A stretch of DNA of 64,000 nucleotides from Phytophthora colocasiae (Eukaryota > Oomycota > Peronosporomycetes > Peronosporales > Peronosporaceae): positions 868,001 to 932,000 of the forward strand of contig JAGKQI010000097.1 in the NCBI GenBank assembly GCA_018806915.1, in the 5' to 3' direction. Under the pieces are notes generated by a model. It ran no database searches, was not told where the DNA came from, and saw nothing but the letters and a program-made list of their open reading frames with translations. Position numbers and translations under genes: made by a program. Shown here one piece after another: positions 23,766 through 38,077 of the stretch. Within the stretch, counting starts at the first letter, position 1. Each line of letters begins with the position of its first letter.

Positions 23766-24184
23766 TGTAACGGGATGTTACACGAATGTTTCTCGTTGGT
23801 GTGTGACACACGTGGATACATTTATGTGGGTACATAATAGTGTGTGACACTCATGATACATTTATGTGGGTACATAATGGTGTGGCACACACGAGTAGAT
23901 ACGTAGATGGCCTCAGAGCCTCACGTTGTATTTTGATTAGGATTTAGTATGTTAGATACTAAATCCGTTACATTTAGGATTAGGCAATAAAGTCAATAAA
24001 AATCAGTTTGCATTCTACATAGTTAGTGTTAGTCCTTTGTTATAGGGACACTGACTCTGTGAGTCCTGTATTTAGTGGACTACTTGGTTCTTGTATAGAA
24101 CCGAAGGCTAGTGCCTTGCAAGCAGGACTCTACGAGTCAACTAAACTTCCTCTGTGCCGTGCACACCTACGCAGCCCCGCTGCA
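23766..24184 (+). repeat. LTR 4 of array (419 bp)
   Basis: As the other LTRs but with two one-base contractions (CGGGG to CGGG at the start; TAGGG to TAGG), and the T variant shared with LTR 2. Confidence 0.88.
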
Positions 24185-24241
24185 TCTGGTAGCACTTGTA
24201 GTCAATCCAACTCCTGAGTTGAAGACTGTTTCTCTGTGAGA

Positions 24242-25211
24242 ATGGAGCCAGAAGCATACGCTCACTTGGCTCTGAGTCAGCGGGACACGCTTAACAAGCT
24301 TACGTCCTTGCTGGGCCCGGAAGGTACGGCGCACCTTGCGTCCCAAGGGCCGGAGGCCGTCAACGCGCGCCTCGAGGCATTTGCCTCGTACGAAAACGCT
24401 CTCGTCGAGCACATTCAGCGGAATGTAACAGGGGTTACCCCTGCTCCGAGAGCTAAGCCCGTCACGCTCAGCGTGAAGACCTTCCTCGGGAATGAGGGAG
24501 AGAACCTCCTTTTGTGGACCCGAGAGGTCAGAAATGGCCATGGGGGCCGCCATGCTCCAGTTGGAGGGGCAACGCGTTGCGTTTGCCATCTCTAAGCTCG
24601 AAGGACGAGCACGAGAATGGGCCTTGACGTCTGGGACGTCGGTGGAAGCGGCCTTCCCCACATGGGGCGAGCTAAAGGCCAAGCTCACGCAAGTGTTTGC
24701 TCCGCCTAACCAGGCGTATCGCGTGCGGTCACGCTTCCTTGCTTGTCGCCAGGGCAAGAAGGATCTGGTGGACTATGTCCAAGAGCTGCGCACGCTCATT
24801 GCTGGCATGGCTGCCGACCCTCTACCTGAGGTGGTCGCCGTGACCGTCTTCATGGAAGGCTTACGAGCTGGCGTGGCCAGGACGGAGACATTCCGTCAGA
24901 ACCCCACAGCTTCGAAGATGCTGTCAGCGTGGCATTGAATGCCGAACACAACTTTAAGTTGTCGAGGGTCGGTGCTAGCAGCACAGGGTCCGGTGGACCT
25001 GAGCCCATGGACCTCAGCTATGCTGAACATGAGGTAGCTGAGCTACGAGCTGCGGTGCAGCGTATGAGCACCCGCCGGTGCTATACATGCGGCGGTCCTC
25101 ACACCTGAGGCCCAACTGTCCTCTGCGCAAAGGGCGCGCCGGCCAGAATGGCCGCAACCCTGTCGCGGGTCCCGCTTTGGGCTCTGCCCAGGAAACGCCG
25201 GCTCCCAGTAG
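24242..25211 (+). pseudogene. gag: Gag, unit 4 (broken)
   Basis: Frame changes: an extra A in GAGGTC(A)GAAATGG near 24,530, CCCCC to CCCC near 24,902, GGTCCC to GGTCC near 25,098, and GGGAAAC to GGAAAC at the slippery site. Loss of the heptamer makes this the only unit without a recognisable frameshift signal. Confidence 0.78.
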
Positions 25212-28200
25212 ACGCGGGGCGGTCTACTGGGAAGAACTGAGTTCTGCAGTGCGTGAGAGGCACTGGGGCTCAGCCCCGAAGAGCTCCGTGCTCTTGAACA
25301 CGGAACGTGTGAGCAAGCAGGGCTTGCTGGTCGTCCAGGTGGACGTGAAGGGCTTTGAGAAGCCGTGGATCGTGTTGATCGATTCGGGGGCGTCTGGCAA
25401 CTACGTCAGACGCTCCACCGTTGAAGGTAGTCAGCAATATGCTGAGGCGCTTCGAGCGCGAAGAGGTGACACAGTCACAGTCCGTCTAGCGACGGGCGTC
25501 CGTGTCACGGTGGCCAAGGTCCCCATGGACCTGCGGCTGAAGTTCTTGGACTTCGATAGCGTGGAACGCTGCTTGGTCCTGGACCTGGATTCGAGGTACG
25601 ACCTCATCCTTGGCATGGCGTGGCTGGAGCGCCACGAGCCATGGATTGATTGGAGGTCGAAGACCTTAGGTGCTACGCACTTCTCTCCTAGTGGAGCTTT
25701 GGCGAGTCATGAACCCACCTCTGCTAGGAAGCAGAAGCGCTATTGGCGCGGACATCGAGCCGAGTCGGCTATGATGCTGGAAGTCGGTGTGTCCGAGTTA
25801 GTGGACAGCACCGAGTGCGAGGACCGCAGTCCTGTTGAGCGCGTAGCGCTGGTTGACAGTGAGTCAACGTGTGGGCAAAGCTCACGTAACCCCTGTGGGG
25901 CGGCACGTACTCCGCCGAGTGACGCCGGTCATGGACCGTCACTGGATGCCGATGGCATCGGGCCTTACCAGGCCGTGAACTGTGGGGCGGCACGTACCCG
26001 TTGAGTGATACTGGTCGTGGACCAAGTCGATCGCTGAGTGTCTCTGACACTGGACCTGTTACGGTCATTGATTGTGCAGCGGCACGTACCCCGCTGAGCG
26101 GCATCGGACGTCGACCGAGTGGATCGCAGAGTGTCACTGACACTGGGCCTGAAGGGGCCGAAACCTGTGCGGCGGCACGTACTCCGTCTAGTGACGTCGG
26201 CGGTAGACCGAGTCAGTCACTGAGTGTCACTGACACTGGGCCGGGCAAGGCCATTACCTGTGCAGCGGCACGTACTCCGTCGAGTGGACGTTCGTCGGCT
26301 AGGCGACGACGTCGTAAGGCCCTATGGGCGAGACGCTCTGCGTCTGAGTCGTCCGTGACGTCAAGTGTCAACGCACGGGAGGGCTGTGGGCAGCTATACA
26401 CTCTGGTTGATGGAGTGGACGGCAGTGCCGAAGGCAGCGTCCTGCTGGACGGACTGCCGAGTGTTGACAAGCTCCTTGAGCTAGAAGAGATGTCGTTCGC
26501 CGAGTTTGGCGATGCCTTGAAGGCTGGCGAACTCGCCGAGGTGGTCATCGTTCGACCTGAAGAGGAGTTAAACTCATCGTCCCTCGTTGACGAGTCCGTC
26601 TTGGCCGAGGTCAAGAAGGCGCTGAGCGCCAGGAGTGGATCGGAGATCCTCAAGAATCCCTCGGATTCCTTCTACTCCTTGCTGAAGGAATATGGAGACG
26701 TTGTCTCAACGGAACCACCGAGTGGCCTGCCTCCTGACCGAGGCGTTCGTCACGAGATCGACTTAGTTCCCGGAATTAAATACTGCGTGACCCGGCAGTG
26801 GCCTCTTCCTAAAGAGCAATGCGACGTCATTGACGCCTTCTTCCGTGCTAAGCACGCGGCGGGTCTCGTGCGCGAGAGCAAGTCTCCGCACTCCGCGCCA
26901 ACGTTCTGTGTCAGAAAGCCGAATGGCAAGTGGCGTATCGTTCACGCTTTTAACAAGCTCAACGCTGCCACGATTCCGGCGCAGACGCCGATTCCTAGGA
27001 AGGATGTTCTTCAGAACAACATGGTGGGTTGCACCATGTACAGTGCGCTCGACTTAGTCGATGGCTACTATCAGCTGCTCATGCAAGCCAGTGATATTCC
27101 GCTTACGGCGGTGAGCACCCCGAGCGGTATGCTCTGGGAGTGGCTCGTCATGCCCCAAGGGCTGTCGAATGCGCCTGCAACGTTCAATCGTCTAGTGACG
27201 CAGTTGTTCAGGCCCCTACGGGCATTCGCACAGACGTACTTTGACGATGTGTTCGTCCACAGTCGTGCTGAGCACGGGAAGACTGATGTCGAGGTACACG
27301 TGGAACACGTGAGAGCAGTGCTCGAGTGCATGCGCACCAACAAGTTGTACGCCAACGCGGACAAGTGCGTCTTTGGCGCGGAAGAAATCCCTTTCCTAGG
27401 GTGCTTCATTGGGAAGCATGGCCTTCGTGCTGATCCAGCAAAAGTCAAGGCCATTGTGGACTGGCCGGTTCCTTGAACCAGAAGGACTTGCGTAAGTGGC
27501 TGGGCTTGGCCAACTACTTGCACAAGTACAGCGAGAACTACGCTGAGTTGGCTCGGCCACTGTCGGATCTCCTTAAGAAGGATGCCGAATGGGTATGGCG
27601 TGCTGAGCACGAGAGTGCGTTCACTCGTATCAAGGATAGCCTGCTTCAGGCACCGATACTGGCGTTGCCAGACCCCGATCGTCCGTTCATCGTCGTCTGT
27701 GACGCCTCGGACTTTGCCATCGGCAGTGCTTTGCTACAAGCGGACGCCGACGGGCGCGAACGCGTCATTGCGTTTGAGTCTCGACAGCTCAAGGCTGCTG
27801 AGAAGAACTATCCAGTTCATGACAAGGAGCTACTTGCGATGAAGTACGCTCTCGTCAAATTCAGGGTTCACCTGCTCGGCTCCAAGCCGTTTGTGATCTA
27901 CACGGATCATGCGTCACTACGCACAGCGACGCAGTCGCCTCACCTCTCGCAGAGGATGGCCCGATGGCTCTCCTTCTTTGCGGAGTATAACTTCGAGGTG
28001 AAGTACAAGCCTGGAAGGCAGAACGTCCTCGCTGACGCGTTATCACGTCGCCCGGACTATGAGTTATCTCATGTCACCTCGGTGACGTCGTCCGTGACGG
28101 ACATGGTTCGAGCAGCGTACGCTCTGGACGACTCTTGTGTCGCGCTGCTTCAAGCTCTAGGGAGCGATGAGTTTAAGGACTCAAAGGTGACTCTGTCACG

Positions 28201-30053
28201 ACGCCTAAAGGCGAGACTCCAACGCTATAGCCTGGGAGGCGGTCTGCTGTACTACAGCACGGGTCAGGATGACCCACCACGTGTGGTGGTTCCTCACGAT
28301 GAGGACCTGAAGTATCGTATCCTCTATGAGGCTCACGACACGCCCACAAGCGGCCACCTCGGTCGCGAGAAGACCTACGGCTCGGTGAGCTCCATGTACT
28401 GGTGGCCGAAGATGTACAAGTGGGTCAGCACATATGTGCACACGTGCGAGACGTGTCAGCGGGTTAAACCTCGCCGCATGCGGCAGCGCCTTTGGCGAGC
28501 TTGCCTGTACCCTCTGGGTGTTGGCAGTCCATGAGTATGGACTTCGTGTTTGGCCTGCCGAAGGATACGGCAGGCAACACGGGCGTTGTGGTCTTCGTTG
28601 ACCGTCTGAGCAAGATGGCTCACCTAGCGGCTGTGCCGGACACCGTTGATGGCGCTGGTACAGCGACGATCTTTATCGATCGGGTCTTCCGCCAGCATGG
28701 GCTGCCAGAGACCATTGTCTCGGATCGAGACCCCCGTTTCACGGGTCACTTCTGGACGTCCGTCTTCAAAGTGCTTGGCACTCGACTGGACATGTCCACG
28801 GCGGATCATCCGCAGACCGACGGTCAGACTGAACGCGTGAACCGCGTCCTGGAGGACATCCTCCGCAGCGTATGCGCTGAAACGCCGAAGCGTTGGAGCG
28901 CTATGCTCCCTCTCGTTGAGTTCTCAATGAACAACGCGGTGCATGCCTCGACAGGCTTCTCCCGTTCTACGTGAACGGCCTTGCGCATCCGCGCGTCCCG
29001 CTCACTCCGCCAGGCGGTAGCCTTGGGCTTGGTGGGGGAGAGGCTATGCCGTCGCTCGACTCCGAGCTTGCTGATGTCAGCCCCCTTGCTGTTCGCAAGC
29101 AAGTCGATGACTTCCTCTCGATGAGGCTTAGCGTCTTACGCCGTGTGCGTGACGCAATGGCTGAAAGCCAAGATGTTCAAAAGGAACAAGCTGATGCCAA
29201 AGGCAGAAGCAACATGTGGGAGTTCAAGGTCGGTGACCACGTTTTATTAAACGCTAAGAACCTGCCTACACACGCAGTGTCAGCCGTCTTCAAGACGAAG
29301 TTGCGGCCGCACTTCATTGGACCGTTCACGGTCGTGGCCAAGAAGGGCCTGGCATACACGCTTGGCTTGCCAAAGCGTATGCGAACACATCCTGTGTTCT
29401 ACGTGGGCTTGCTTAAGCCATATCGGGACCCTGCTCTTGTGAGTTCTGAGGCGCTGGCGCCGAGTCGGACGAAGGCTGCACGGCAGCAGGTGGCAGAGCC
29501 ACAGGTGGTTGCCTCCGAACCAACAGGTCTTGTCGATCCGGAGCAACGTGATGCTCGAGGTCATAGACCCGCTGATGCAGCACCAGAGGCGACTCAGACC
29601 GGTCCCCGCGACTCTAGGTCTCCTCGAGACCAGTCGCTAAGCGATGGGTCGGATGACCGACGTGGTGGTCGTGCTCCTTCACCGAGCCCACGCGGGTCTG
29701 CAAGCAATGCAGCGCGTCTACACTCGCAGCGCGAGAACCCATCGACCGCTCGTCCTCCTCCTGCTCTGCTCGATGAGCAAGGTGAGCTTCACTATCACGT
29801 GGATCGCCTGATGGCGCGGCGTCGTCGCCGAGGTCACAACCAGTATCTGGTGAAGTGGCGAGGTTACCCTCACTCACAGAACTCGTGGGAGTTTGAGGTG
29901 CCACTACGGCAGGATTGCCCCGACGTCGTTGACGCGTATGATCGGGCACACCCGGTGTCAGACCGCCCGATGGGGTGCGACGGAGTCGCCGGGTGCCAAG
30001 CACCTCCCACTAAGGTGGGAGTCCACAGGGTCGTTGCTGAGCTCAGGCTCTGA
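25196..30053 (+). pseudogene. pol: Pol, unit 4 (many frameshifts)
   Basis: Breaks by single-base loss near 25,232, 25,998, 27,471, 28,471, 28,964 and 29,975. Open blocks cover protease and linker, linker plus RT (26,001-27,476), RNase H to the integrase zinc module (27,473-28,534), the integrase core, and the C-terminal part. The chromodomain end is out of frame (GGGGG to GGGG in the ATGGGGGTGCG segment), a change also present in unit 5. Confidence 0.78.
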
Positions 30054-30924
30054 CCCGTAGCTGCAATACTTGCAGCGAGCACGTCGGTGCCGTCGACATG
30101 GCATCGAATGCTCAAACTGCAAGTGCAGTAGAGCTACATGCGCCTCGCGCGCGTGTTTCAAGGGTCTATGACCCTTTAACAACACTGGCCTATGGCCCGG
30201 AGCTTCGCGATCATGAAGCGAAGATGGTTCGTGATGAACAACCGTCTTAATGACGTTCTGTCTAAGCGACAAGTGGTGATGGAAACGGATTCTATCCGAT
30301 CACCTGACGCTAGAAGCGTTCAATGGGTATGACTATGTCATGAGGCACTGTGGATGCCAGGGATGCCAATGCATTGGACCCCGCATGCTGCATAGCAGTA
30401 GGAGGTAGGTAAGCTCCTCCTGAGCGACAGCTTAGCTGTCCGGTGCTCGTTGTCGTGTCTACGACTGTGCTGAGCACGTGTATTCACAAGACACAGTGTC
30501 TGTGACACATAGTGGCGCTTGCGCCTGCTTCAAGGACAACTTGGGCATCAAGCCCTGCACACAGTGCTCATCCGAGGGTCACATTAACTGTGAAGCGAGT
30601 GGGCCCCACTGCTGTGTGGTTCGTGGAACCGTTGGTAGCTTGGAAGGCTTGCCCTGTGGATCACTGATCCAGTAGTATCATAGATACGCCACCTGTGGCC
30701 TTCTTTCCATGCCCGTAGAGCCCCTTGACTCGTGCCAGTAAGCTCCTATGCTTGGTAAGCATTGGGCCCAAGTGTGTACCAAGTGGCATCGCGTACGGAG
30801 GCGTGTAACACGCACGAGAGACAGCGCCGTCCGCGCAAGGCAAGGTCCCGTGGCCATCGGCCGATAATCGCGTCGTGTGTTTACACTTTCCGGATACGGT
30901 ATCCGGAATCTTGGTGGGGGAGAG

Positions 30925-31344
30925 TGTAACGGGGATGTTACACGAATGTTTCTCGTTGGTGTGTGACACGTGGATACATTTATGTGGGTACATAATAGTG
31001 TGTGACACTCATGATACATTTATGTGGGTACATAATGGTGTGGCACACACGAGTAGATACGTAGATGGCCTCAGAGCCTCACGTTGCATTTTTGATTAGG
31101 ATTTAGTATGTTAGATACTAAATCCGTTACATTTAGGATTAGGGCAATAAAGTCAATAAAAATCAGTTTGCATTCTACATAGTTAGTGTTAGTCCTTTGT
31201 TATAGGGACACTGACTCTGTGAGTCCCGTATTTAGTGGACTACTTGGTTCTTGTATAGAACCGAAGGCTAGTGCCTTGCAAGCAGGACTCTACGAGTCAA
31301 CTAAACTTCCTCTGTGCCGTGCACACCTACGCAGCCCCGCTGCA
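30925..31344 (+). repeat. LTR 5 of array (420 bp)
   Basis: As the other LTRs but lacking one AC dinucleotide in the GTGTGACACACGTGG block and with one extra T in GCATTTTGATT. Confidence 0.88.
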
Positions 31345-31401
31345 TCTGGTAGCACTTGTAGTCAATCCAACTCCTGAGTTGAAGACTGTTTCTCTGTGAG
31401 A

Positions 31402-32371
31402 ATGGAGCCAGAAGCATACGCTCACTTGGCTCCGAGTCAGCGGGACACGCTTAACAAGCTTACGTCCTTGCTGGGCCCGGAAGGTACGGCGCACCTTGCG
31501 TCCCAAGGGCCGGAGGCCGTCAACGCGCGCCTCGAGGCATTTGCCTCGTACGAAAACGCTCTCGTCGAGCACATTCAGCGGAATGTAACAGGGGTTACCC
31601 CTGCTCCGAGAGCTAAGCCCGTCACGCTCAGCGTGAAGACCTTCCTCGGGAATGAGGGAGAGAACCTCCTTTTGTGGACCCGAGAGGTCGAAATGGCCAT
31701 GGGGCCGCCATGCTCCAGTTGGAGGGGCAACGCGTTGCGTTTGCCATCTCTAAGCTCGAAGGACGAGCACGAGAATGGGCCTTGACGTCTGGGACGTCGG
31801 TGGAAGCGGCCTTCCCCACATGGGGCGAGCTAAAGGCCAAGCTCACGCAAGTGTTTGCTCCGCCTAACCAGGCGTATCGCGTGCGGTCACGCTTCCTTGC
31901 TTGTCGCCAGGGCAAGAAGGATCTGGTGGACTATGTCCAAGAGCTGCGCACGCTCATTGCTGGCATGGCTGCCGACCCTCTACCTGAGGTGGTCGCCGTG
32001 ACCGTCTTCATGGAAGGCTTACGAGCTGGCGTGGCCAGGACGGAGACATTCCGTCAGAACCCCACAGCTTCGAAGATGCTGTCAGCGTGGCATTGAATGC
32101 CGAACACAACTTTAAGTTGTCGAGGGTCGGTGCTAGCAGCACAGGGTCCAGTGGACCTGAGCCCATGGACCTCAGCTATGCTGAACATGAGGTAGCTGAG
32201 CTACGAGCTGCGGTGCAGCGTATGAGCACCCGCCGGTGCTATACATGCGGCGGTCCCTCACACCTGAGGCCCAACTGTCCTCTGCGCAAAGGGCGCGCCG
32301 GCCAGAATGGCCGCAACCCTGTCGCGGGTCCCGCTTTGGGCTCTGCCCAGGGAAACGCCGGCTCCCAGTAG
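31402..32371 (+). pseudogene. gag: Gag, unit 5 (broken)
   Basis: Frame lost by GGGGG to GGGG near 31,702 and CCCCC to CCCC near 32,060. The zinc knuckle, the slippery heptamer and the hairpin remain, but a G after the hairpin is missing (near 32,391), so a -1 slip would not reach an intact pol frame. Confidence 0.78.
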
Positions 32372-35300
32372 ACGCGGGGCGGTCTACTGGGAAGAACTGA
32401 GTTCTGCAGTGCGTGAGAGGCACTGGGGCTCAGCCCCGAAGAGCTCCGTGCTCTTGAACACGGAACGTGTGAGCAAGCAGGGCTTGCTGGTCGTCCAGGT
32501 GGACGTGAAGGGCTTTGAAGCCGTGGATCGTGTTGATCGATTCGGGGCGTCTGGCAACTACGTCAGACGCTCCACCGTTGAAGGTAGTCAGCAATATGCT
32601 GAGGCGCTTCGAGCGCGAAGAGGTGACACAGTCACAGTCCGTCTAGCGACGGGCGTCCGTGTCACGGTGGCCAAGGTCCCCATGGACCTGCGGCTGAAGT
32701 TCTTGGACTTCGATAGCGTGGAACGCTGCTTGGTCCTGGACCTGGATTCGAGGTACGACCTCATCCTTGGCATGGCGTGGCTGGAGCGCCACGAGCCATG
32801 GATTGATTGGAGGTCGAAGACCTTAGGTGCTACGCACTTCTCTCCTAGTGGAGCTTTGGCGAGTCATGAACCCACCTCTGCTAGGAAGCAGAAGCGCTAT
32901 TGGCGCGGACATCGAGCCGAGTCGGCTATGATGCTGGAAGTCGGTGTGTCCGAGTTAGTGGACAGCACCGAGTGCGAGGACCGCAGTCCTGTTGAGCGCG
33001 TAGCGCTGGTTGACGGTGAGTCAACGTGTGGGCAAAGCTCACGTAACCCCTGGGGCGGCACGTACTCCGCCGAGTGACGCCGGTCATGGACCGTCACTGG
33101 ATGCCGATGGCATCGGGCCTTACCAGGCCGTGAACTGTGGGGCGGCACGTACTCCGTTGAGTGATACTGGTCGTGGACCAAGTCGATCGCTGAGTGTCTC
33201 TGACACTGGACCTGTTACGGTCATTGATTGTGCAGCGGCACGTACCCCGCTGAGCGGCATCGGACGTCGACCGAGTGGATCGCAGAGTGTCACTGACACT
33301 GGGCCTGAAGGGGCCGAAACCTGTGCGGCGGCACGTACTCCGTCTAGTGACGTCGGCGGTAGACCGAGTCAGTCACTGAGTGTCACTGACACTGGGCCGG
33401 GCAAGGCCATTACCTGTGCAGCGGCACGTACTCCGTCGAGTGGACGTTCGTCGGCTAGGCGACGACGTCGTAAGGCCCTATGGGCGAGACGCTCTGCGTC
33501 TGAGTCGTCCGTGACGTCAAGTGTCAACGCACGGGAGGGCTGTGGGCAGCTATACACTCTGGTTGATGGAGTGGACGGCGGTGCCGAAGGCAGCGTCCTG
33601 CTGGACGGACTGCCGAGTGTTGACAAGCTCCTTGAGCTAGAAGAGATGTCGTTCGCCGAGTTTGGCGATGCCTTGAAGGCTGGCGAACTCGCCGAGGTGG
33701 TCATCGTTCGACCTGAAGAGGAGTTAAACTCATCGTCCCTCGTTGACGAGTCCGTCTTGGCCGAGGTCAAGAAGGCGCTGAGCGCCAGGAGTGGATCGGA
33801 GATCCTCAAGAATCCCTCGGATTCCTTCTACTCCTTGCTGAAGGAATATGGAGACGTTGTCTCAACGGAACCACCGAGTGGCCTGCCTCCTGACCGAGGC
33901 GTTCGTCACGAGATCGACTTAGTTCCCGGAATTAAATACTGCGTGACCCGGCAGTGGCCTCTTCCTAAAGAGCAATGCGACGTCATTGACGCCTTCTTCC
34001 GTGCTAAGCACGCGGCGGGTCTCGTGCGCGAGAGCAAGTCTCCGCACTCCGCGCCAACGTTCTGTGTCAGAAAGCCGAATGGCAAGTGGCGTATCGTTCA
34101 CGCTTTTAACAAGCTCAACGCTGCCACGATTCCGGCGCAGACGCCGATTCCTAGGAAGGATGTTCTTCAGAACAACATGGTGGGTTGCACCATGTACAGT
34201 GCGCTCGACTTAGTCGATGGCTACTATCAGCTGCTCATGCAAGCCAGTGATATTCCGCTTACGGCGGTGAGCACCCCGAGCGGTATGCTCTGGGAGTGGC
34301 TCGTCATGCCCCAAGGGCTGTCGAATGCGCCTGCAACGTTCAATCGTCTAGTGACGCAGTTGTTCAGGCCCCTACGGGCATTCGCACAGACGTACTTTGA
34401 CGATGTGTTCGTCCACAGTCGTGCTGAGCACGGGAAGACTGATGTCGAGGTACACGTGGAACACGTGAGAGCAGTGCTCGAGTGCATGCGCACCAACAAG
34501 TTGTACGCCAACGCGGACAAGTGCGTCTTTGGCGCGGAAGAAATCCCTTTCTAGGGTGCTTCATTGGGAAGCATGGCCTTCGTGCTGATCCAGCAAAGTC
34601 AAGGCCATTGTGGACTGGCCGGTTCCCTTGAACCAGAAGGACTTGCGTAAGTGGCTGGGCTTGGCCAACTACTTGCACAAGTACAGCGAGAACTACGCTG
34701 AGTTGGCTCGGCCACTGTCGGATCTCCTTAAGAAGGATGCCGAATGGGTATGGCGTGCTGAGCACGAGAGTGCGTTCACTCGTATCAAGGATAGCCTGCT
34801 TCAGGCACCGATACTGGCGTTGCCAGACCCCGATCGTCCGTTCATCGTCGTCTGTGACGCCTCGGACTTTGCCATCGGCAGTGCTTTGCTACAAGCGGAC
34901 GCCGACGGGCGCGAACGCGTCATTGCGTTTGAGTCTCGACAGCTCAAGGCTGCTGAGAAGAACTATCCAGTTCATGACAAGGAGCTACTTGCGATGAAGT
35001 ACGCTCTCGTCAAATTCAGGGTTCACCTGCTCGGCTCCAAGCCGTTTGTGATCTACACGGATCATGCGTCACTACGCACAGCGACGCAGTCGCCTCACCT
35101 CTCGCAGAGGATGGCCCGATGGCTCTCCTTCTTTGCGGAGTATAACTTCGAGGTGAAGTACAAGCCTGGAAGGCAGAACGTCCTCGCTGACGCGTTATCA
35201 CGTCGCCCGGACTATGAGTTATCTCATGTCACCTCGGTGACGTCGTCCGTGACGGACATGGTTCGAGCAGCGTACGCTCTGGACGACTCTTGTGTCGCGC

Positions 35301-37207
35301 TGCTTCAAGCTCTAGGGAGCGATGAGTTTAAGGACTCAAAGGTGACTCTGTCACGACGCCTAAAGGCGAGACTCCAACGCTATAGCCTGGGAGGCGGTCT
35401 GCTGTACTACAGCACGGGTCAGGATGACCCACCACGTGTGGTGGTTCCTCACGATGAGGACCTGAAGTATCGTATCCTCTATGAGGCTCACGACACGCCC
35501 ACAAGCGGCCACCTCGGTCGCGAGAAGACCTACGGCTCGGTGAGCTCCATGTACTGGTGGCCGAAGATGTACAAGTGGGTCAGCACATATGTGCACACGT
35601 GCGAGACGTGTCAGCGGGTTAAACCCTCGCCGCATGCGGCAGCGCCTTTGGCGAGCTTGCCTGTACCCTCTGGGTGTTGGCAGTCCATGAGTATGGACTT
35701 CGTGTTTGGCCTGCCGAAGGATACGGCAGGCAACACGGGCGTTGTGGTCTTCGTTGACCGTCTGAGCAAGATGGCTCACCTAGCGGCTGTGCCGGACACC
35801 GTTGATGGCGCTGGTACAGCGACGATCTTTATCGATCGGGTCTTCCGCCAGCATGGGCTGCCAGAGACCATTGTCTCGGATCGAGACCCCCGTTTCACGG
35901 GTCACTTCTGGACGTCCGTCTTCAAAGTGCTTGGCACTCGACTGGACATGTCCACGGCGGATCATCCGCAGACCGACGGTCAGACTGAACGCGTGAACCG
36001 CGTCCTGGAGGACATCCTCCGCAGCGTATGCGCTGAAACGCCGAAGCGTTGGAGCGCTATGCTCCCTCTCGTTGAGTTCTCAATGAACAACGCGGTGCAT
36101 GCCTCGACAGGCTTCTCCCCGTTCTACGTGAACGGCCTTGCGCATCCGCGCGTCCCGCTCACTCCGCCAGGCGGTAGCCTTGGGCTTGGTGGGGGAGAGG
36201 CTATGCCGTCGCTCGACTCGAGCTTGCTGATGTCAGCCCCCTTGCTGTTCGCAAGCAAGTCGATGACTTCCTCTCGATGAGGCTTAGCGTCTTACGCCGT
36301 GTGCGTGACGCAATGGCTGAAAGCCAAGATGTTCAAAAGGAACAAGCTGATGCCAAAGGCAGAAGCAACATGTGGGAGTTCAAGGTCGGTGACCACGTTT
36401 TATTAAACGCTAAGAACCTGCCTACACACGCAGTGTCAGCCGTCTTCAAGACGAAGTTGCGGCCGCACTTCATTGGACCGTTCACGGTCGTGGCCAAGAA
36501 GGGCCTGGCATACACGCTTGGCTTGCCAGCGTATGCGAACACATCCTGTGTTCTACGTGGGCTTGCTTAAGCCATATCGGGACCCTGCTCTTGTGAGTTC
36601 TGAGGCGCTGGCGCCGAGTCGGACGAAGGCTGCACGGCAGCAGGTGGCAGAGCCACAGGTGGTTGCCTCCGAACCAACAGGTCTTGTCGATCCGGAGCAA
36701 CGTGATGCTCGAGGTCATAGACCCGCTGATGCAGCACCAGAGGCGACTCAGACCGGTCCCCGCGACTCTAGGTCTCCTCGAGACCAGTCGCTAAGCGATG
36801 GGTCGGATGACCGACGTGGTGGTCGTGCTCCTTCACCGAGCCCACGCGGGTCTGCAAGCAATGCAGCGCGTCTACACTCGCAGCGCGAGAACCCATCGAC
36901 CGCTCGTCCTCCTCCTGCTCTGCTCGATGAGCAAGGTGAGCTTCACTATCACGTGGATCGCCTGATGGCGCGGCGTCGTCGCCGAGGTCACAACCAGTAT
37001 CTGGTGAAGTGGCGAGGTTACCCTCACTCACAGAACTCGTGGGAGTTTGAGGTGCCACTACGGCAGGATTGCCCCGACGTCGTTGACGCGTATGATCGGG
37101 CACACCCGGTGTCAGACCGCCCGATGGGGTGCGACGGAGTCGCCGGGTGCCAAGCACCTCCCACTAAGGTGGGAGTCCACAGGGTCGTTGCTGAGCTCAG
37201 GCTCTGA
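32356..37207 (+). pseudogene. pol: Pol, unit 5 (many frameshifts)
   Basis: Losses near 32,391 (1 nt), 32,517 (2 nt), 32,545 (1 nt), 33,052 (2 nt), 34,551 and 34,596 (1 nt each), 36,219 (1 nt), 36,530 (2 nt) and 37,128 (1 nt). The protease active-site region is among the affected parts. The stretch 34,610-36,280 (RNase H and integrase) is open. It shares the GGAEG variant near 33,579 with unit 6. Confidence 0.78.
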
Positions 37208-38077
37208 CCCGTAGCTGCAATACTTGCAGCGAGCACGTCGGTGCCGTCGACATGGCATCGAATGCTCAAACTGCAAGTGCAGTAGAGCTACATGCGCCTC
37301 GCGCGCGTGTTTCAAGGGTCTATGACCCTTTAACAACACTGGCCTATGGCCCGGAGCTTCGCGATCATGAAGCGAAGATGGTTCGTGATGAACAACCGTC
37401 TTAATGACGTTCTGTCTAAGCGACAAGTGGTGATGGAAACGGATTCTATCCGATCACCTGACGCTAGAAGCGTTCAATGGGTATGACTATGTCATGAGGC
37501 ACTGTGGATGCCAGGGATGCCAATGCATTGGACCCCGCATGCTGCATAGCAGTAGGAGGTAGGTAAGCTCCTCCTGAGCGACAGCTTAGCTGTCCGGTGC
37601 TCGTTGTCGTGTCTACGACTGTGCTGAGCACGTGTATTCACAAGACACAGTGTCTGTGACACATAGTGGCGCTTGCGCCTGCTTCAAGGACAACTTGGGC
37701 ATCAAGCCCTGCACACAGTGCTCATCCGAGGGTCACATTAACTGTGAAGCGAGTGGGCCCCACTGCTGTGTGGTTCGTGGAACCGTTGGTAGCTTGGAAG
37801 GCTTGCCCTGTGGATCACTGATCCAGTAGTATCATAGATACGCCACCTGTGGCCTTCTTTCCATGCCCGTAGAGCCCTTGACTCGTGCCAGTAAGCTCCT
37901 ATGCTTGGTAAGCATTGGGCCCAAGTGTGTACCAAGTGGCATCGCGTACGGAGGCGTGTAACACGCACGAGAGACAGCGCCGTCCGCGCAAGGCAAGGTC
38001 CCGTGGCCATCGGCCGATAATCGCGTCGTGTGTTTACACTTTCCGGATACGGTATCCGGAATCTTGGTGGGGGAGAG

